From positions 310,001 through 374,000 of the forward strand of contig MSJH02000809.1 in the NCBI GenBank assembly GCA_001931875.2: 64,000 nucleotides of DNA, read 5' to 3'. How positions within the stretch are numbered: position 1 is the first letter of the stretch; each line of letters begins with the position of its first letter. This document shows, piece by piece, positions 50,949-64,000 of this stretch. The stretch comes from Byssochlamys sp. IMV 00236. Taxonomy: Eukaryota; Ascomycota; Eurotiomycetes; Eurotiales; Thermoascaceae. The notes beneath the pieces were generated by a model. The model worked only from the letters and a program-made list of their open reading frames with translations, was not told the origin of the DNA and ran no database searches. Both the position numbers and the translations under genes were made by a program.

Positions 50949-52113
50949 CTAAATCTTCGCCTTGAGCTCCTCGTAGAGAGCCTTAAGCTTGTCCATATCA
51001 GTGGCCTGGGCGGGCCAGCCAATTCCAAGACCTTCGGTTTCGTTGGGCTTGGGGATCTGTGGAAACAAGAATCAGCGATTAGTATCTTCTTGCTTCATGT
51101 GCGCCCATATAGGGGGCCTTGGTCTGACGGGGATGCTGTAGCTGAGGTCGGGCAGTTTGCGAAAGGGGTGTCACGTTTAGGTCAGTGAGATTGGAAAGGA
51201 ATCAACGTACCACATGGAAGTGAACCTGTAGATTTTCAAATTAGAACCACCATTCTTCCTAAAAGATCGAGAGTTGGATAAAAAAAGGGAAAGACTCACA
51301 TGGTCAACGACCTGGTGCGCCGGGCGACCGTTGTTCTGCAGGACGTTGTAGTTCTCTGCACCGCTGGCAACGGCGATCTTCTTCGCGATCGGCTACATTC
51401 CAAAACAGGGTAGGTTATGCGTTAGCCCGAGCCATTCCCAAAGGTCCGGGTGGTCTTGTGTGTCGTCCTCAAGGTACGCGCCATATGCGGAGATGGGGTA
51501 TTTAGGGATCGGATGGTCCGGGGCTTAATCAATCGACTCAGAACGTACCAGAATCTCTCGCAGGTCGTCGTCAGGGATATCAGTCAACTTGGCGCCGTGG
51601 AACTTGGGGATGACGAGCTAAGAAGTTCTTTTGTTAGTCTCTTCTTCTTTGGACATTTATTGACCAGGATATTCGAGATTATTGATCCCGTCTCAGGGAA
51701 CAATTGTGGTTTTAACGAGAGAGAAGCATATCGGGCCAGGCGTCTTGTATTTGGACATCGGACGATAGAAGACAGGGTTCCGAACAAAGCAATGGGCTAT
51801 AAGGGGAGGCTTCAATGAGAAGAGAAACTTACCGCGTGACCGCGACTCAGAGGCTGGATATCCAAGAATGCAAAGACCTTGTCATTCTCGAAGAGTTTAA
51901 AGGACGGGATGTCGCCTGCAATTCTCCATATATCAGTCTCATGGCGTAACTACTATGATGTCTCACAACAAGAAGACCCGTGAGCTCGAACTGATGGTGA
52001 CATTGCATTGTCGGGGATGTTCAAAACAAAAGGGTAGAAACAATAAGAGATATGTAACAGGGATATCAATTACCCTTGATAATCTTGCAGAAAATGCACG
52101 CAGCAGCCGACAT
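50949..52113 (-). CDS. hnt1: HIT-family nucleotide hydrolase (HINT / Hnt1 type)
   Basis: Adenosine 5'-monophosphoramidase-type enzyme. About six small exons from the ATG at 52113 (MSAAACIFCKIIKG) to the stop at 50949. Features: CIFCKII N-terminus, DIPSFKLFENDKVFAFLDIQPLSRGHA, LVIPKFHGAKLTDIPDDDLREIL, the AENYNVLQNNGRPAHQVVDHVHFHVIPKP segment with the histidine triad HVHFHV, and a tail ending LKAKI. Length is about 135 residues, as in the family. Introns are comparatively long for such short exons. Confidence 0.9.
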
Positions 52114-53400
52114 GATGAATTTACAGTATAGGATGTTTTGGTATCTCACTTGGAGGAAAGGAATCAACCGGATGGCGGTGATGCGGGGTGGACTTAAAAG
52201 GCCGATGAGGGGAATGCGCGTCGGAGAAAGGGCAATGTGGATGGGAGATCGAAAAAAAGAATCCGACCGAGGCAGAGGGCGGAATCGAACTGGTGCCGCT
52301 GGCTGCTCGGGAAGGGTACTTAAGTCACTTTAGGGGTTTCATGTGTGAGGAGTGGGACGACCTAGCTCAGAATCCATTTCTTGCCTTTTACCAGAGATGG
52401 CCGTGGGTCGCCCACAAAACTCCTCTTCAGCAATCTTTGGAATCCTACTGTCGACACAGCAGTCGATAATTTTATTGTTTTTGTTTTTTATTCTTGTAGT
52501 CTGGTGTCTGGAGATATGCTTTCTTTTTTCTTGATTTTTAATTAGGCGTATTTGGACAGATATGCAACATTTTGTGTTCTCGGGTGCGTGTCGATAATTG
52601 AAAAAACTCCGTGTGATTATGACTCTATACTACATACAGTCCAACACAGAACAGAGACGACAATAGACTATATGACTGGACACTGTGCTAATATGAATCT
52701 ATTTTCTAAAACCTAGTGTTCCAATTTACGTGTTTTCTTCCTCCTCTAGCACCGGGACATAGATAAAAAGAGGTTCTTTAGCTTCTCAAAAGCTTCAACT
52801 GCAAGGACGCAAGCCGAGTCTGGATTATTAAACACTATATCTACTGCCGTTGCCTGATAGCTAGTAGCCCTCCTGTTACTATAACTTTAGGCTATGTTCT
52901 AAAATGATTTTTTTTTTCGTTCCAATACGTCCACAGACCGCATCTAGATTCTCGTATATCTAAACATCGCAAATCCAACTATTTCTCTCGAAAGCACTAA
53001 TCGATAGTCTAGGTATTGCATAAAGTACAATCGTCCACAGAGTAGATATTGTTCTCCTGCCTTTCCTCCATACGCGTGAGATCAATAATAGAGGGTCCTT
53101 GTAGATGTATCTGGCCTGGGGAGCTGGATAATACTATGATGTTCCGTATTTACTAAGAACATCACTATCTTCTATATACATTTAAATTGTCTGCCTTTCT
53201 ACAGTAGAGATATAGCGCCCAGTCTGTAACTTTTACCTGTTATTTTGCAGTTGCTATATGTTAATTTTCTCGAAATACTTCGCAAAAGTTTCGTAGGGAA
53301 CTGAATCACAGCTAAGTACTTTATTTCCCATGAATCGATATGTGCCCTAAAACATCAAGCCTTCGAGTACTGGCTCAGTTCTTGACGCCTTAAACGGTTA
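52114..53400. other. Transitional intergenic region
   Basis: From the HIT promoter into A+T-rich DNA. It contains a T-arm-like motif near 52280-52300 on the minus strand but no complete tRNA. No protein gene is visible. A+T content rises steadily to the right. Confidence 0.45.
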
Positions 53401-53429
53401 AGGATAGTTTCAAATCCTGCTATATTCGG

Positions 53430-53990
53430 GCAAAGCCCATTTCACCATCTATTCCGATTTAAGAACCTGCTGGGCAGTGGGTCGGTTCTCGGGCTGGAAT
53501 AAGAGTATGGATCTTAATATTGCAGAGACAGCATCTCTTTCCGCCGGATTAAAGGATGACAGCCTGCTTCCTCGCCATAGTTACTATATATAGTCCTTAA
53601 AATAATCCGCCTATAACTGATAAGGATTATAGTTTATTAAAATACTATCCTCTATAAACCTCTCTTATTACGGCTCCTACTTTAGCCACTATTTCAGTAG
53701 TAAAATACTAAAAGCATTAATATGCTCGCAGATTATATCGTCTTTTATTACCAGAAATCCTTTAAATAGTAGTCTTTAAGCAATAATAGCCCAGATAATA
53801 TAGGCGAGCGTCTAAATATCTGAAGAGAAAGACAGAGGCTTTGTTAGTTCAAATCGCGCCTCTAGGGGACGGGGCACGAGATTCATACTTCGGCTCCTTT
53901 AAAGGCCAAAATGCCTCGCCAAAATCTATAAGCAAGATCCTAGCTTCTAAGAGGGTAATTTTCTCGCTCGCTTCTTTAAGCTATAGGTAT
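53430..53990 (-). pseudogene. Protein kinase relic (SRPK-like), nonsense-mutated
   Basis: The minus strand still reads kinase blocks in order: RILLIDFGEAFW with the DFG motif (53926-53909), a PSPRGAI block where APE/PPE kinase residues belong, a DARLYYLGYY block where SDIWTLAC is usual, and finally LFQPENRPTAQQVLKSE followed by a stop at 53451-53449 and then MVKW. Fungal SRPK-like kinases have a Trp at that stop (E-W-M-x-K-W), so TGG has become TAG. Other stops interrupt the middle. The changes fit C:G to T:A decay at the edge of the RIP-affected block. Confidence 0.7.
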
Positions 53991-54359
53991 TAATATAATA
54001 CCATAGGGTAGGATACTTAGCAGCAGAAGAGGCTTATTATTAAAATAAGCCACCGGCTCTATCTCTAGTGCTCTATATTCCTTAAGTATAGAGTCTTTCT
54101 ACTGAGAGATAATTAAAGTCGGAGGGAGGGCAATTAGAGAAGAACGTTGCCAAGGTGAAGTTCTCTATAAGTAGGTATTTTTACTACCTGGAACTGTATT
54201 CTAAGTTCTATACTATTATTAACCGCTTTTAAGCCTTATTTAGGCGGCAAATTATCCGAACCCTGATATGCAATTATGTGGAGATAATTGTCTAGTACCG
54301 GGTATTAGCTCAGTAAAGGTAGAAAAAAGCTTAGCGAGGGTAGAGAAGTTTTTCTGAAG

Positions 54360-57300
54360 AAAGTCTTAGCATTTTTTTTATTCTTAATTAACTTTTACTT
54401 AATTAAAATAATAATAGAGCTAGTCTCTAATTAATTTTTATTATATATATAATAATAATACTAAAGCTAAAGCTATAGAGAACTATAATATATTCTATAT
54501 ATATACTAGATATACTCTTTACCTATTTAGATAAGATATAATAGCTAATTCTCCTAGGCAAGAAAGTATTAAACTAGAAGATAAAACTATTAATAATTAG
54601 ATTAATATAGGATTATTAGCAGTATATCTATAGTATATACTAGATATATAATACTAATATATCTATAAGATATATTTAAAGAGTTTAATATTATTATTTT
54701 ATTAAATAAATAGTTAAAGGTTTTTATAGCAGAGATATAAGACTATTTATATATATTTAGCTACCCCTATACTAATATAATAAGAATTATATACTTTATT
54801 TATAAAATAAAACTATATCTAGAAAGCTAAGTATATAAAATTAATTAAAAAATTATAAGGGAAATATTAAAGGTAGGTTCTATATATACTAGACTTATAT
54901 TATATTAAGGGCTAATATTACTAGATTTAATTTTTAGTCTATAATATTAATAGCTATAATACTATTTATCTAAAGCTATTATATAAAGATAATAAAGATA
55001 AAGAGAATATAAAGATATATTATTAAATTTACTAATATAATAGTATTTACTATTATAAATATATTTATCCAGATATCTTTTATATATGCAATATATATAA
55101 TTATATTACTCTTAACTATATTAATAACCTATAAAAGAAGTTAAGCTAATAGCTTTTAAATATCCTTATTTTAGAATAATTTTAAACTGTTACAGAAATA
55201 TAAATAAAATAAAACCTATATTTTATAAATATTAATATATAACTATTATAGGTAGTATAATACCTTTATAAGAATATAGGATTAAGATAATATTAGACTA
55301 TATTCTTATTATTAAACTAGAGAGTATAGCTATATAAGATAAAAATTAATAATCTTCTATAGAAGCAATATATATATATTATAAATATATATCTAGCATA
55401 TATTAATTATATATATAGATTTTATATTTTAAATACTCTCTCTTTATAAATATAGAATTATAATATAAAGCTATTTCTCTTATTTAATACTTATATAATA
55501 TTAATATACCTTATCTTAATATAATTACTTAATATAATATTTATATAATAAAACTATAGTATATATATATTAAGGCTATATATTCTAGGCATATATAATA
55601 TAGTTTTAATTATCCTTAAGATCTTAAAAAGATAATATAGTTTAAATATAATATTAAATTTAATATCTATATTTTAATCTATTAGAAATAATTTTAATTT
55701 TATCTTTTAATTGCTTATAGAAGATATTTATATTATTCTCTTTATCTTATAAAACTGCCTAAGAATATTATAGATAAAGTTACTATATTAATTTAATAAT
55801 AAAATATCCTAGACCTTATAGCGCGTAAGTATATACCTAGTATATATAAAGTATATACTAACCTTTAATTAGGGCGATTTATTATATTACTATAATTTAT
55901 AACTCTATATAGCTAATATAATAAGAATATATTATGTATAATTTATTAAAGCCTTAATATTAAGGATAAAGTTATAGTATTAATTGCTAAAAAAAAGTTA
56001 TTCTACTATTTAGCTAATAATAATATTATAAATATATATATAGTGCTATTTATATAAAGTATTAACTACTAATATTATATAGGAATATAATATAAATTTA
56101 CTCTAAATTATAACTGCAATAATAATAAATAATAGATTAAAGAGATCTATTTCTTTAATAATAAGCATTTCCTTATTATCTATTATATATATGCCCAGGT
56201 AAAGGCTTTTCTTAATATAGAATATATTAAAATAGACCTTTTATTTAAGATAGTTTAAAAAAAAACTAATCTTTTTATAATTATTAGATAAAATAATATA
56301 AATAAGAGTAAATATATCTACTATATATATATATAATCTATACTTATTTTATAAAGGGATTAATACTTATATTTATATTTTTATTAACTTAGAAATATAA
56401 GAGGCTTATATAACTATATTTATAAAAATATTTTAAATTCTAGAGAATATAATATATTCTCTAATTTAATTTGTTTATATCTATTAAAATAAGAAAGATA
56501 TATAAATAGTTATTATTAATATATATATAAAGTAAGTACCTGATAAGACTATAATTTATTTTATCCTTATTTTATATTTCTATAGTCTAATTCTAGTATA
56601 AGATTTAAAGACTTTCTCTATAATCTTAATCCTTTAAGAATATAGTTAAAATACTTATAGCATATAATTATCTTCTATTTAGTTTATATAATAAAGAACT
56701 TCTTAGTATAATTTTTAATATATCTATTTAAATATATAATCTATAGCTTATAAATAGCAGATTTAACTAATAAGCTTCTTTAGCTTATAGATAATATATA
56801 TAATATTAATATTAATCTCTACTCTTAAATTAATTCTAAGTAAAAACTATAAATACTTAATAGGCTTATTTATAAAATATTAAAGATCCCTATTAAATAT
56901 TAGAAATATATATATAAGTATATAAGGCTTAGTAAGAGTAGCTATTTTTAAGATAATTATATAACTAAAAAGGTATATTTATTACTTAAGGCTATTCTAT
57001 AGTAAATATATATTAAATATATATAAGATATAGACAGTAACTAATTAATATATAAGTATAAAGAAGCATATTTAAGAAATATATATAATACTAAATATCT
57101 ATAAGACTACTAGTATTAATATAATATAAAGGAATTATAGTAATATTATATAGCTTATAATTTAACTATAAAGAAAAGATAAATATATATAATCTATTAT
57201 TATACTAGATTATAAATTCTAATTATATAGATTAATATTATTAATATATAGTAGCTAAATAAGTTTAAAAGCTTATATTCCTATATAATCTACAGAATAT

Positions 57301-60300
57301 ATATAATATATTTAATATTACTATCTTAGCTTATAATTGCTAATAATTAGATTTTATTTCTATAATATAATTAATAAATATAGCCTCTATTATAGATCTA
57401 TAGTCTAACTTAAGATAGAGTATAACTAGTATAAGGCTTATATATATAGACTCTATATTACTACTACTACTATTTAATATAAAGTATAAAATATAGAGAC
57501 CTTATATTAAAAGTATACTAGAAGTAATAAAGAGAGAAACCTATTATTAATATATTAAGATTCTAAATTAAAATATTATTAGATTAAAGATAAGAGCTAA
57601 AGAACTTATAGAATAATAGCTTTATAAAAAAAAAAAAACTATTAGCTAGAATAGCTAGCTTAAAGAGAGAGAATTAAATAGTATATATTAAGCATAGATA
57701 TATTTTATTTCAAATTAAACTAGAGTATATATAGGCGCTTAAGTTATAGATTCTTAAAAATATCCTTTTTATTAAATACTTATTAAAAGTAAGTATCTAA
57801 ATATAAAAAGAATATATAAGGTATATACTTAAGCAGTATAAGAAATAACTAGACTATTTATAAGCTAAATATGCTAAATAATAATACCCTATACCTATAT
57901 TAATTATATATATACTAAATATATATAATATATACTATTATGCTTAAAGAAGGAATTTAATATACTTAAGAATCTATTAATAAAACATATACTAAATATA
58001 TACTTACTTACCCCTTAATTAGTTATTAGCATTATTAAACTACTCTTTAATATTATTATTATTAATAATTATAATACTAGATTTATTAACTATTTTACTA
58101 TCTATAGTAAGATTAATATAGATATATGCTAAAAATATATATACTTACTATTAGAGCTTTTCTTCTCTTTTTTCTTATCTTTATTTTTATTATTCTTATT
58201 CTTATTTTTCTTCTCTATTTAATATTAGTATATACTATATATATATAGAAGCTAGCTTATCTTTTAGCTTTAAAATAAGTAATAAAGGAGAGTAGAAATA
58301 TTTAAGCGAGCTTAAACTATATTATTAAAAGATATTAGTATAACTCTATATATATATAATATATATTTATCTTATAGCAGCAGCTAGAACTAAAAATAAT
58401 AAAAATATATCTCTATTTATATATTAGCTTTTAGTATTATTTCTTACTTTTCTCCTATATATATATTATATTTATTAGAGGGTTATTAAAAAGAATTTAG
58501 CCCTTATTATTAATAATAATATAATAATTATATAATTTTAAAGAAGAGAGATAAAGATTAAATTAGAGATTAAGCTAATATTAGCTAAGAATAAATATAA
58601 TAAGATATATTAAGGTGCGGGCTTAGAGAGCAGGTTAGAATAAATAGAATAAGGTAGTTAATACTAGGACTAGCTATAAGATCTCTATTTAGCTAATTTA
58701 GACTAAAATAGGCTATTATAAGTAGGCTTAATAAATAAGATATAGCTTAAGAAACTTAAATTTAGATTAAGCTATATGCTAAAGATATCTTTATAAGATT
58801 ATATAACTCTTTATATAATTTAAAAGAGTATAGACTTTATTCTTCTAGATTAAATAAGTATTAGCTAGTAGGTTAATTATTTTATCCCTTATATTAGTAT
58901 TATAATAATACTCCTCTCCTTAAGATTAAGCTTTATTAAGATTATCTTTAAGCTTTAGCTTATTTAAATAATAGTAATAAAAGTTTATAATAATCTCCTA
59001 AATATATTACAGATAGTATATAAGTTTTTTAATTAAATTATTATAACTTAATTACTTAATAATATATTATAATTAAGGGCTTTTATATTTATAATATTTT
59101 TATTAAGAGTCTAAAATATCTTTAATAATTTATTTCTTAAGGCTATTAACTTTAATAGGTAATAATAAAGATTATTTTTATCTAAGTATAAGATCTTTAA
59201 TAATAAGGCGAAGCAGGCTAATATTAAATATAGGATAGATATATATTAAAATAGGTAAGTTAAACTAATAAATATATAGGCTAATAATCTTAATAATATA
59301 AAATAGGCTAAGATTCTTCTAATTAAATTTCTTCTAAAGGCACTAAATATAAATATTCTAGGTATTTAATTAAATAAATTATCCTATATAATAGCAGTAA
59401 GCTAAGATTTAGTAATAATTAGTCTACTCTTTATAATAAGCTTAAATAATATAGATTTAAATATAGATATAATTTATAATATCTTATATTTTTTTAATAA
59501 AAGCTTTAATATCTTTAGCAGTAAGCTAATTTATAAGCTAAATAGGCTTAAATCTTATATATAGATAGAACCTATAATTAGTAAAAAAGGGTAATATTTT
59601 AATAGTCTTAGAATAATAAGAGTTTAATATAAATTTAGCTAAAGATAGCTAGTTAACTTAATTATCTTATAAATAGCTAATATAGGTATATAAATATTGT
59701 TTTAGGATAATATTTATCTTCTTAATCTAATTATTAATCTTAGGATAATAAGTAATAAATAATAAATTCATAATATTTAAATATTAAGTTAAGTATTTCT
59801 AGAAAATAGTAATAAACTAAGAGCTTTAATTAGATATTATAATCTTTAATAGCCTATAAAGCTTCTATATATAGTAGATATATAATTATACTACTCCTTT
59901 AATATTATAAATAGCCTAATAGAGAATAAAATACTTTATCTTTATAAGTTAATCTATAGTAACTAATATAGTATTATAACCTTAGTAAGATATAAGTCTA
60001 ATAATAAAATCTATTAAAATATCTTATTAAAAGTATTTAAAGATAAAAAGCTAGTATAAGACTCTTTAATAGCCTTTATTTAAGGATATAATATAGTAGT
60101 AGGTATAGTAATTCTAGGTCTAATAATTTATATATTAGTATATATTTAGCTAATAGTACTCTTATAAAATTAAATTATAAAGCTTATATTTTTTAAGGTA
60201 TTTAAATATATATTTATTATAGTATTCTTATAATAAACAGGCTCTTAGCTTATTATAATTAAGAATATATAGACAGTTTTTATAATATAGATATCTTTTT

Positions 60301-63300
60301 CTTTATTAGCAGTTAGCTAGTATAATCTTAAGATAATAATTAGCTTTATAATCTAAGGCTTATAGAATAAATTATATTAAGTTATTAAATAAATAAGCTA
60401 TATTTAGTAGGTCTTTAATACTTAATAAATACTTTAGTTTATTAAATATAGTAAAGAAACTTAACTAATTTTATTTAATAAATAGGGCTATTTTTTTAAT
60501 AGGCTAAATAGTCTCTTTAATAGACTAAATTATCTTCTTAGTAAATTAAATAATCTTAATAAATTAATTAGGCAGTAAGATAAACTAAATAGTTTCTTTA
60601 AGCTAAATAAATTAATTTTTTAAAATAAATTAGGCAAGTATTCTTATAAGTTTAATAAGATTTTTAACCTTTTAAGCTATTAAATTAGTAAAATAAATAT
60701 ACCTTATTATTTAACTCCTAATAATAGCTTTTAATTTTAGAGATCTCTAAATTTATAAATTAAAATTCTCCTTCTTTAAGACTATCTAGCTTTAATACTA
60801 TAGCTGTTTATCTCTCTCTTTAAAGAGATTCTCTAACCTCTTAGTTAGGGTATTAAGCTTTACTTCTTACTTTCTAGGATAATATATAATTTAAAAGTTA
60901 AACTAAGATAGAAATTTAGATTAATAGGCCTATTACTAGTTTAGCAGCTTAATTAATATAAAATATTCTAGGTTATAATAGTCTATAATAACTTTAATTA
61001 GTAATAGTATATCTTTAAGCTTAAGATACTACTTTTTAAAGCAGCGAATAATTGCTAGTAATTTCTTATTATAAATCTTATAATTATATTTTATAATAGA
61101 GAGTTTCTTTAAGAAAAATATAATAAAATATAGGATTTCTTTATTATTATATTAAGATATAACTCTAATTAATATATAATTAAATAAGTTAGTTTTAACT
61201 ATAATCTTATAAATCTAGTTAAATAGCTTTAAGATTAAGACTTAAATAAATATTTCTTTTAGGGCTTTAAAACCAGACTAATAAATAAATATCTAATTAA
61301 AGAGAACTCTTTTTTAATTAAGTTTATAAACAATATAATTATCTTAAAAAAGTTATAAATAAATTAATAATAAAAGTTGCTAAACTTAATAAAGGCTTAT
61401 ATATTAATTATATAAATTAGGGTCTTCTATTTAATAATTATTTTTACCTTATCTAAGTTTATCTTAATATAGTCTTAGCTAATAATAATACTTAAGAATT
61501 TAGTCTTAGAGATAATAAACTTATACTTCTAGATTTTTATATATAAGCCTACTTTATATAGCTTCTATAAAATAGTATAGATATATTAAATATATTTAAA
61601 ATAGATTATATTATATACTAGAATATTATTAAGATATGCAGTATAAAAGATATTAAGGTAATCTTATAAGATATTATTAATAAACTATTAAAATATTGCT
61701 AGTGCTTTTATTAAGCTAAATAGTATTACTAATAATTTAAATAGGCTAAATTAAGTATAGAAAATAATTAAGTATTCTTATCTTTTTTTAATATAAAAAT
61801 TATTAAATACAGAAATAATATTAATCTTTATAAAGTATTTTATTTCTTTTAAATTATTTAGGATTTCTTTAATTAAGAGTAAGAAGTATTAGTCTTTAAT
61901 AATTATTATATTTAGGGCTTAGTAATTTATGCAGATTTATATCCCTCTATTAGGCTTCTTAATAAATAGAATTAGAGATATAGCAGGCAATAAGCTTAGA
62001 TAAATAAATCTCTTTCTTAAGTTTTTTTTAATTTATTCTTTTAGAACCTTTAATTTATCTTAAGATATAATATATAGGGGTTTAAAAGGAAGTAACTTCT
62101 TCTTTAATAGCTTAATATTATAGTTATAAAAATAATATAATAATAGATGCTTAGCCTTCTTAAGAGAAAAGATATTAATATAATTCTTAAACTCCTTAGA
62201 TAGCAGGTAGATAAGGTCTTTTTTCTAGACTTATTTAATCCTTAGAGTAGTATTTAAATCCTTTAGAGTAATTATAAATATCTAAATATTTTTTTAAGTA
62301 TAGGTAGAATAAGCGGCTAGAGAAATAAAGGCTATATTCTTTTTTTCTAATTCTCTAAATCTTAAGAATAAGTATTAAGGCAAAGCCTTTAGGGGAATAT
62401 TATATAGGGTAAATATCTTAGTTAGTTTTAAAGGTATATTATAATTCTTTTAATAATAATTATTATTAAAAGTAATATTATAAGCAGTAAATTATAAATA
62501 TAGGTTATAGTACTTTAATTAGGGAAGTCTTAAAATAATAGGGTAATGCGCTAGTTAAATAATATAGAACTTAGTATCTTTCTTAAAATAATTCTTAATT
62601 CTTATATCTATCTAGATATAATATATAATTTTCCTATTCTCTAGTTCTCTTTTATTAAATATATATAAGGTAATTAGGCTCTTTAAAGAAATAAGCTCTA
62701 ATTCTTAGTCTTTAGCTTATCCTTAATCTATAAATCTTTATCTTTTAGCTCTAATATTAAGTAAGATATAAATTAATAAATAAATCTTCTCCTTTTTCTT
62801 TTCTAATATTATAGATAATATTATTAATTTTAATTATTATAAATATTTTTTAAGGTTAATTCTATAAATAGTAGCAGCAAAGATTTAGATAATATATAGT
62901 TTTTAAGCCTGGCTATAATTTACTCTAAGCTTACTCCTTTTATTAAAGACTAACTAAAGGATAAATTATATAAGTCTAAGAATTAAATTGCCTAAGAAGT
63001 CTAGAGATAGAGTTTATATATAGCTATAATTTAAATCTTCTAGCAGTTATTTAAATATAGGCAGTTTTTAATATAATATTTTAGGAAGCTATAATAAAAG
63101 CAGGCACTAGTTTTATAATATAATAGGCTATACTCTCTCTTATCTAAGTATCTAGAAGTACTTAAGTCTATTAAATTATATAGCTATACTAGGGCTAATT
63201 TACTTTTTTATATAGGGCTTTTTTAAGACTAATTATTATATCTTATAGCTAAGGCAGGATTTAGAATAAATAAGAGAGATTAAATATATTAAATAGGTTT

Positions 63301-64000
63301 TAAAATAATAATATAAGTCTTTATAATAGAGGGCTAGTTTATAATATATTAGCAGTAATAATTCTTAAGGTTTTATAAGAATTTAATAAATTAATAATAC
63401 TTATAATTTAGGGGCTAATTATATAATAATATTTCTTGAAATTCTTAATTAATAGCTTACTTAAGTAAGATAAATAATATTTTTTTAGGTATTTCTCTTT
63501 CTAGCGCTAAGTATTAAAATTTAATAAAAAAGATTTTAAATTCCTTATTAATTTAATAAAGATTAAACAGTTTATTATATATATTATTTATATAATTAAA
63601 ATTACTAAATATATATTCTAAGATATTTAAAATCTCTTAGTAGTTATTAAGAATATAAGTCCTATCTCTAATATATAGTAATATTTAAATATAGGGTATA
63701 CCTTTTAAGCAGTTAGTTATATAGGCTATATAACTCTAAAGAATTAAGAATTAGTCTTAGTTAATTATTATCTTCTCTTAGATCTAGGCTATAAAGCACT
63801 AAAGATCTTTTTAATTGCTTTTAAATTTATTTAGGTTAAAAAATCTCTTTAAAAATCTAGGGGCAAAAGAAAATATAATAATAAATATCTTAAATACTTC
63901 TATTAGAATAGCTATAGATCTCTTAATATTAGGCTTAGGTTTAAATATAAATATAGGTATATTTATAGTAAAAATAGCTATATAGTAAGCTTAATCTTTT
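54360..64000. repeat. Extremely A+T-rich, RIP-type degraded heterochromatin
   Basis: Almost 10 kb with roughly four-fifths A+T by eye, full of TATA, TTAA and AGATA-like words and with very few CA or TG dinucleotides, the expected product of repeat-induced point mutation (CpA to TpA on both strands). No open frame above about 60 codons survives. Ty3/gypsy reverse transcriptase and integrase can still be read at 59.9-61.9 kb on the minus strand. The segment 54.4-58.6 kb is too decayed for me to assign to an element. Confidence 0.85.
59900..61850 (-). mobile_element. Ty3/gypsy retrotransposon relic (RT and integrase)
   Basis: On the minus strand the block ending near 61750 follows the gypsy RT pattern for the YG-LFE-LVMPFGL-NAPATFQ region, with Gly to Ser, Glu to Lys, Met to Ile and Gln to stop changes. 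The catalytic box at 61636-61621 reads YLNNIL instead of YLDDIL. About 1.6 kb downstream (60023-59930) comes the integrase core pattern D-I-x-x-D-F-I with the later I-L-V-T-I-D block, again with stops where Trp or Arg/Gln codons are expected. RT before integrase is the Ty3/gypsy order. All substitutions are of the G:C to A:T type. Gag, protease and LTRs are not recognisable. Confidence 0.75.

Noticed and set aside
52260..52330. T-arm-like sequence GTTCGATTCC on the minus strand followed by T7
   Set aside because: No matching 5' acceptor strand, D-arm or anticodon arm was found within 200 bp.
53380..53430. Possible tRNA with GGTTAAGG and TTCAAATCC motifs
   Set aside because: The motifs are in the wrong order and spacing, and no acceptor stem pairs.
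54360..64000. Search for CRISPR arrays, direct-repeat arrays or LTR pairs in the A+T-rich block
   Set aside because: No regular repeat-spacer pattern; apparent repeats are short TATA/TTAA words expected from composition. LTRs could not be recognised by eye.

Overview
The window is nuclear DNA of a filamentous ascomycete, most likely an Aspergillus-like member of the Eurotiomycetes. Genes are short and spread over both strands. They carry many 45-120 bp introns with GTAAGT-type donors, CTAAC-type branch sites and AG acceptors. The gene set is typical of that class: siderophore transporter, DAM1, Ytp1-like protein, 40 kDa complex I subunit.

Left part (1-14.5 kb): the 5' end of a mitochondrial 3-oxoacyl-ACP synthase; a secretory-pathway ureohydrolase ending in KDEL; CDC42; a siderophore-iron transporter of the major facilitator superfamily with an exact SreA-type GATA motif upstream; then an accessory stretch with a possible membrane-protein fragment, a lineage-specific hypothetical protein and a metallophosphoesterase.

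Middle part (15-33.4 kb): two tRNA-Ser(CGA) genes flank HEM4, the complex I 40 kDa subunit and a methyltransferase. RPN9, GAA1, a rhomboid protease (Rbd2/RbdB type), a dienelactone hydrolase and a Ytp1-like membrane protein follow. Both tRNA-Ser genes carry the usual anticodon-loop intron plus a second insertion in the T-arm. That insertion begins GTAAGT, contains CTAAC and ends CAG, and its exact removal restores a perfect T-stem. This is the most unusual signal in the window.

Right part: 33.4-40.4 kb is nearly gene-free. It holds a sequencing gap in a T-run, a hairpin built from two tRNA 3' ends, and a duplicated ATTGG / CAYGTGAC module. UBP8, DAM1, a CRAL-TRIO lipid-transfer protein, a PD-(D/E)XK-like protein, an HNH-domain gene with an uncertain 5' end and a HIT-family hydrolase follow.

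From about 53.4 kb the DNA decays. A nonsense-mutated protein kinase relic leads into about 10 kb of extremely A+T-rich, TpA-rich DNA. In it the reverse transcriptase and integrase of a minus-strand Ty3/gypsy retrotransposon can still be read, with G:C to A:T changes at catalytic and other codons. This is the signature of repeat-induced point mutation (RIP) and marks a heterochromatic (subtelomeric, centromeric or island) edge. Exon boundaries were read by eye and have not been checked against transcripts.
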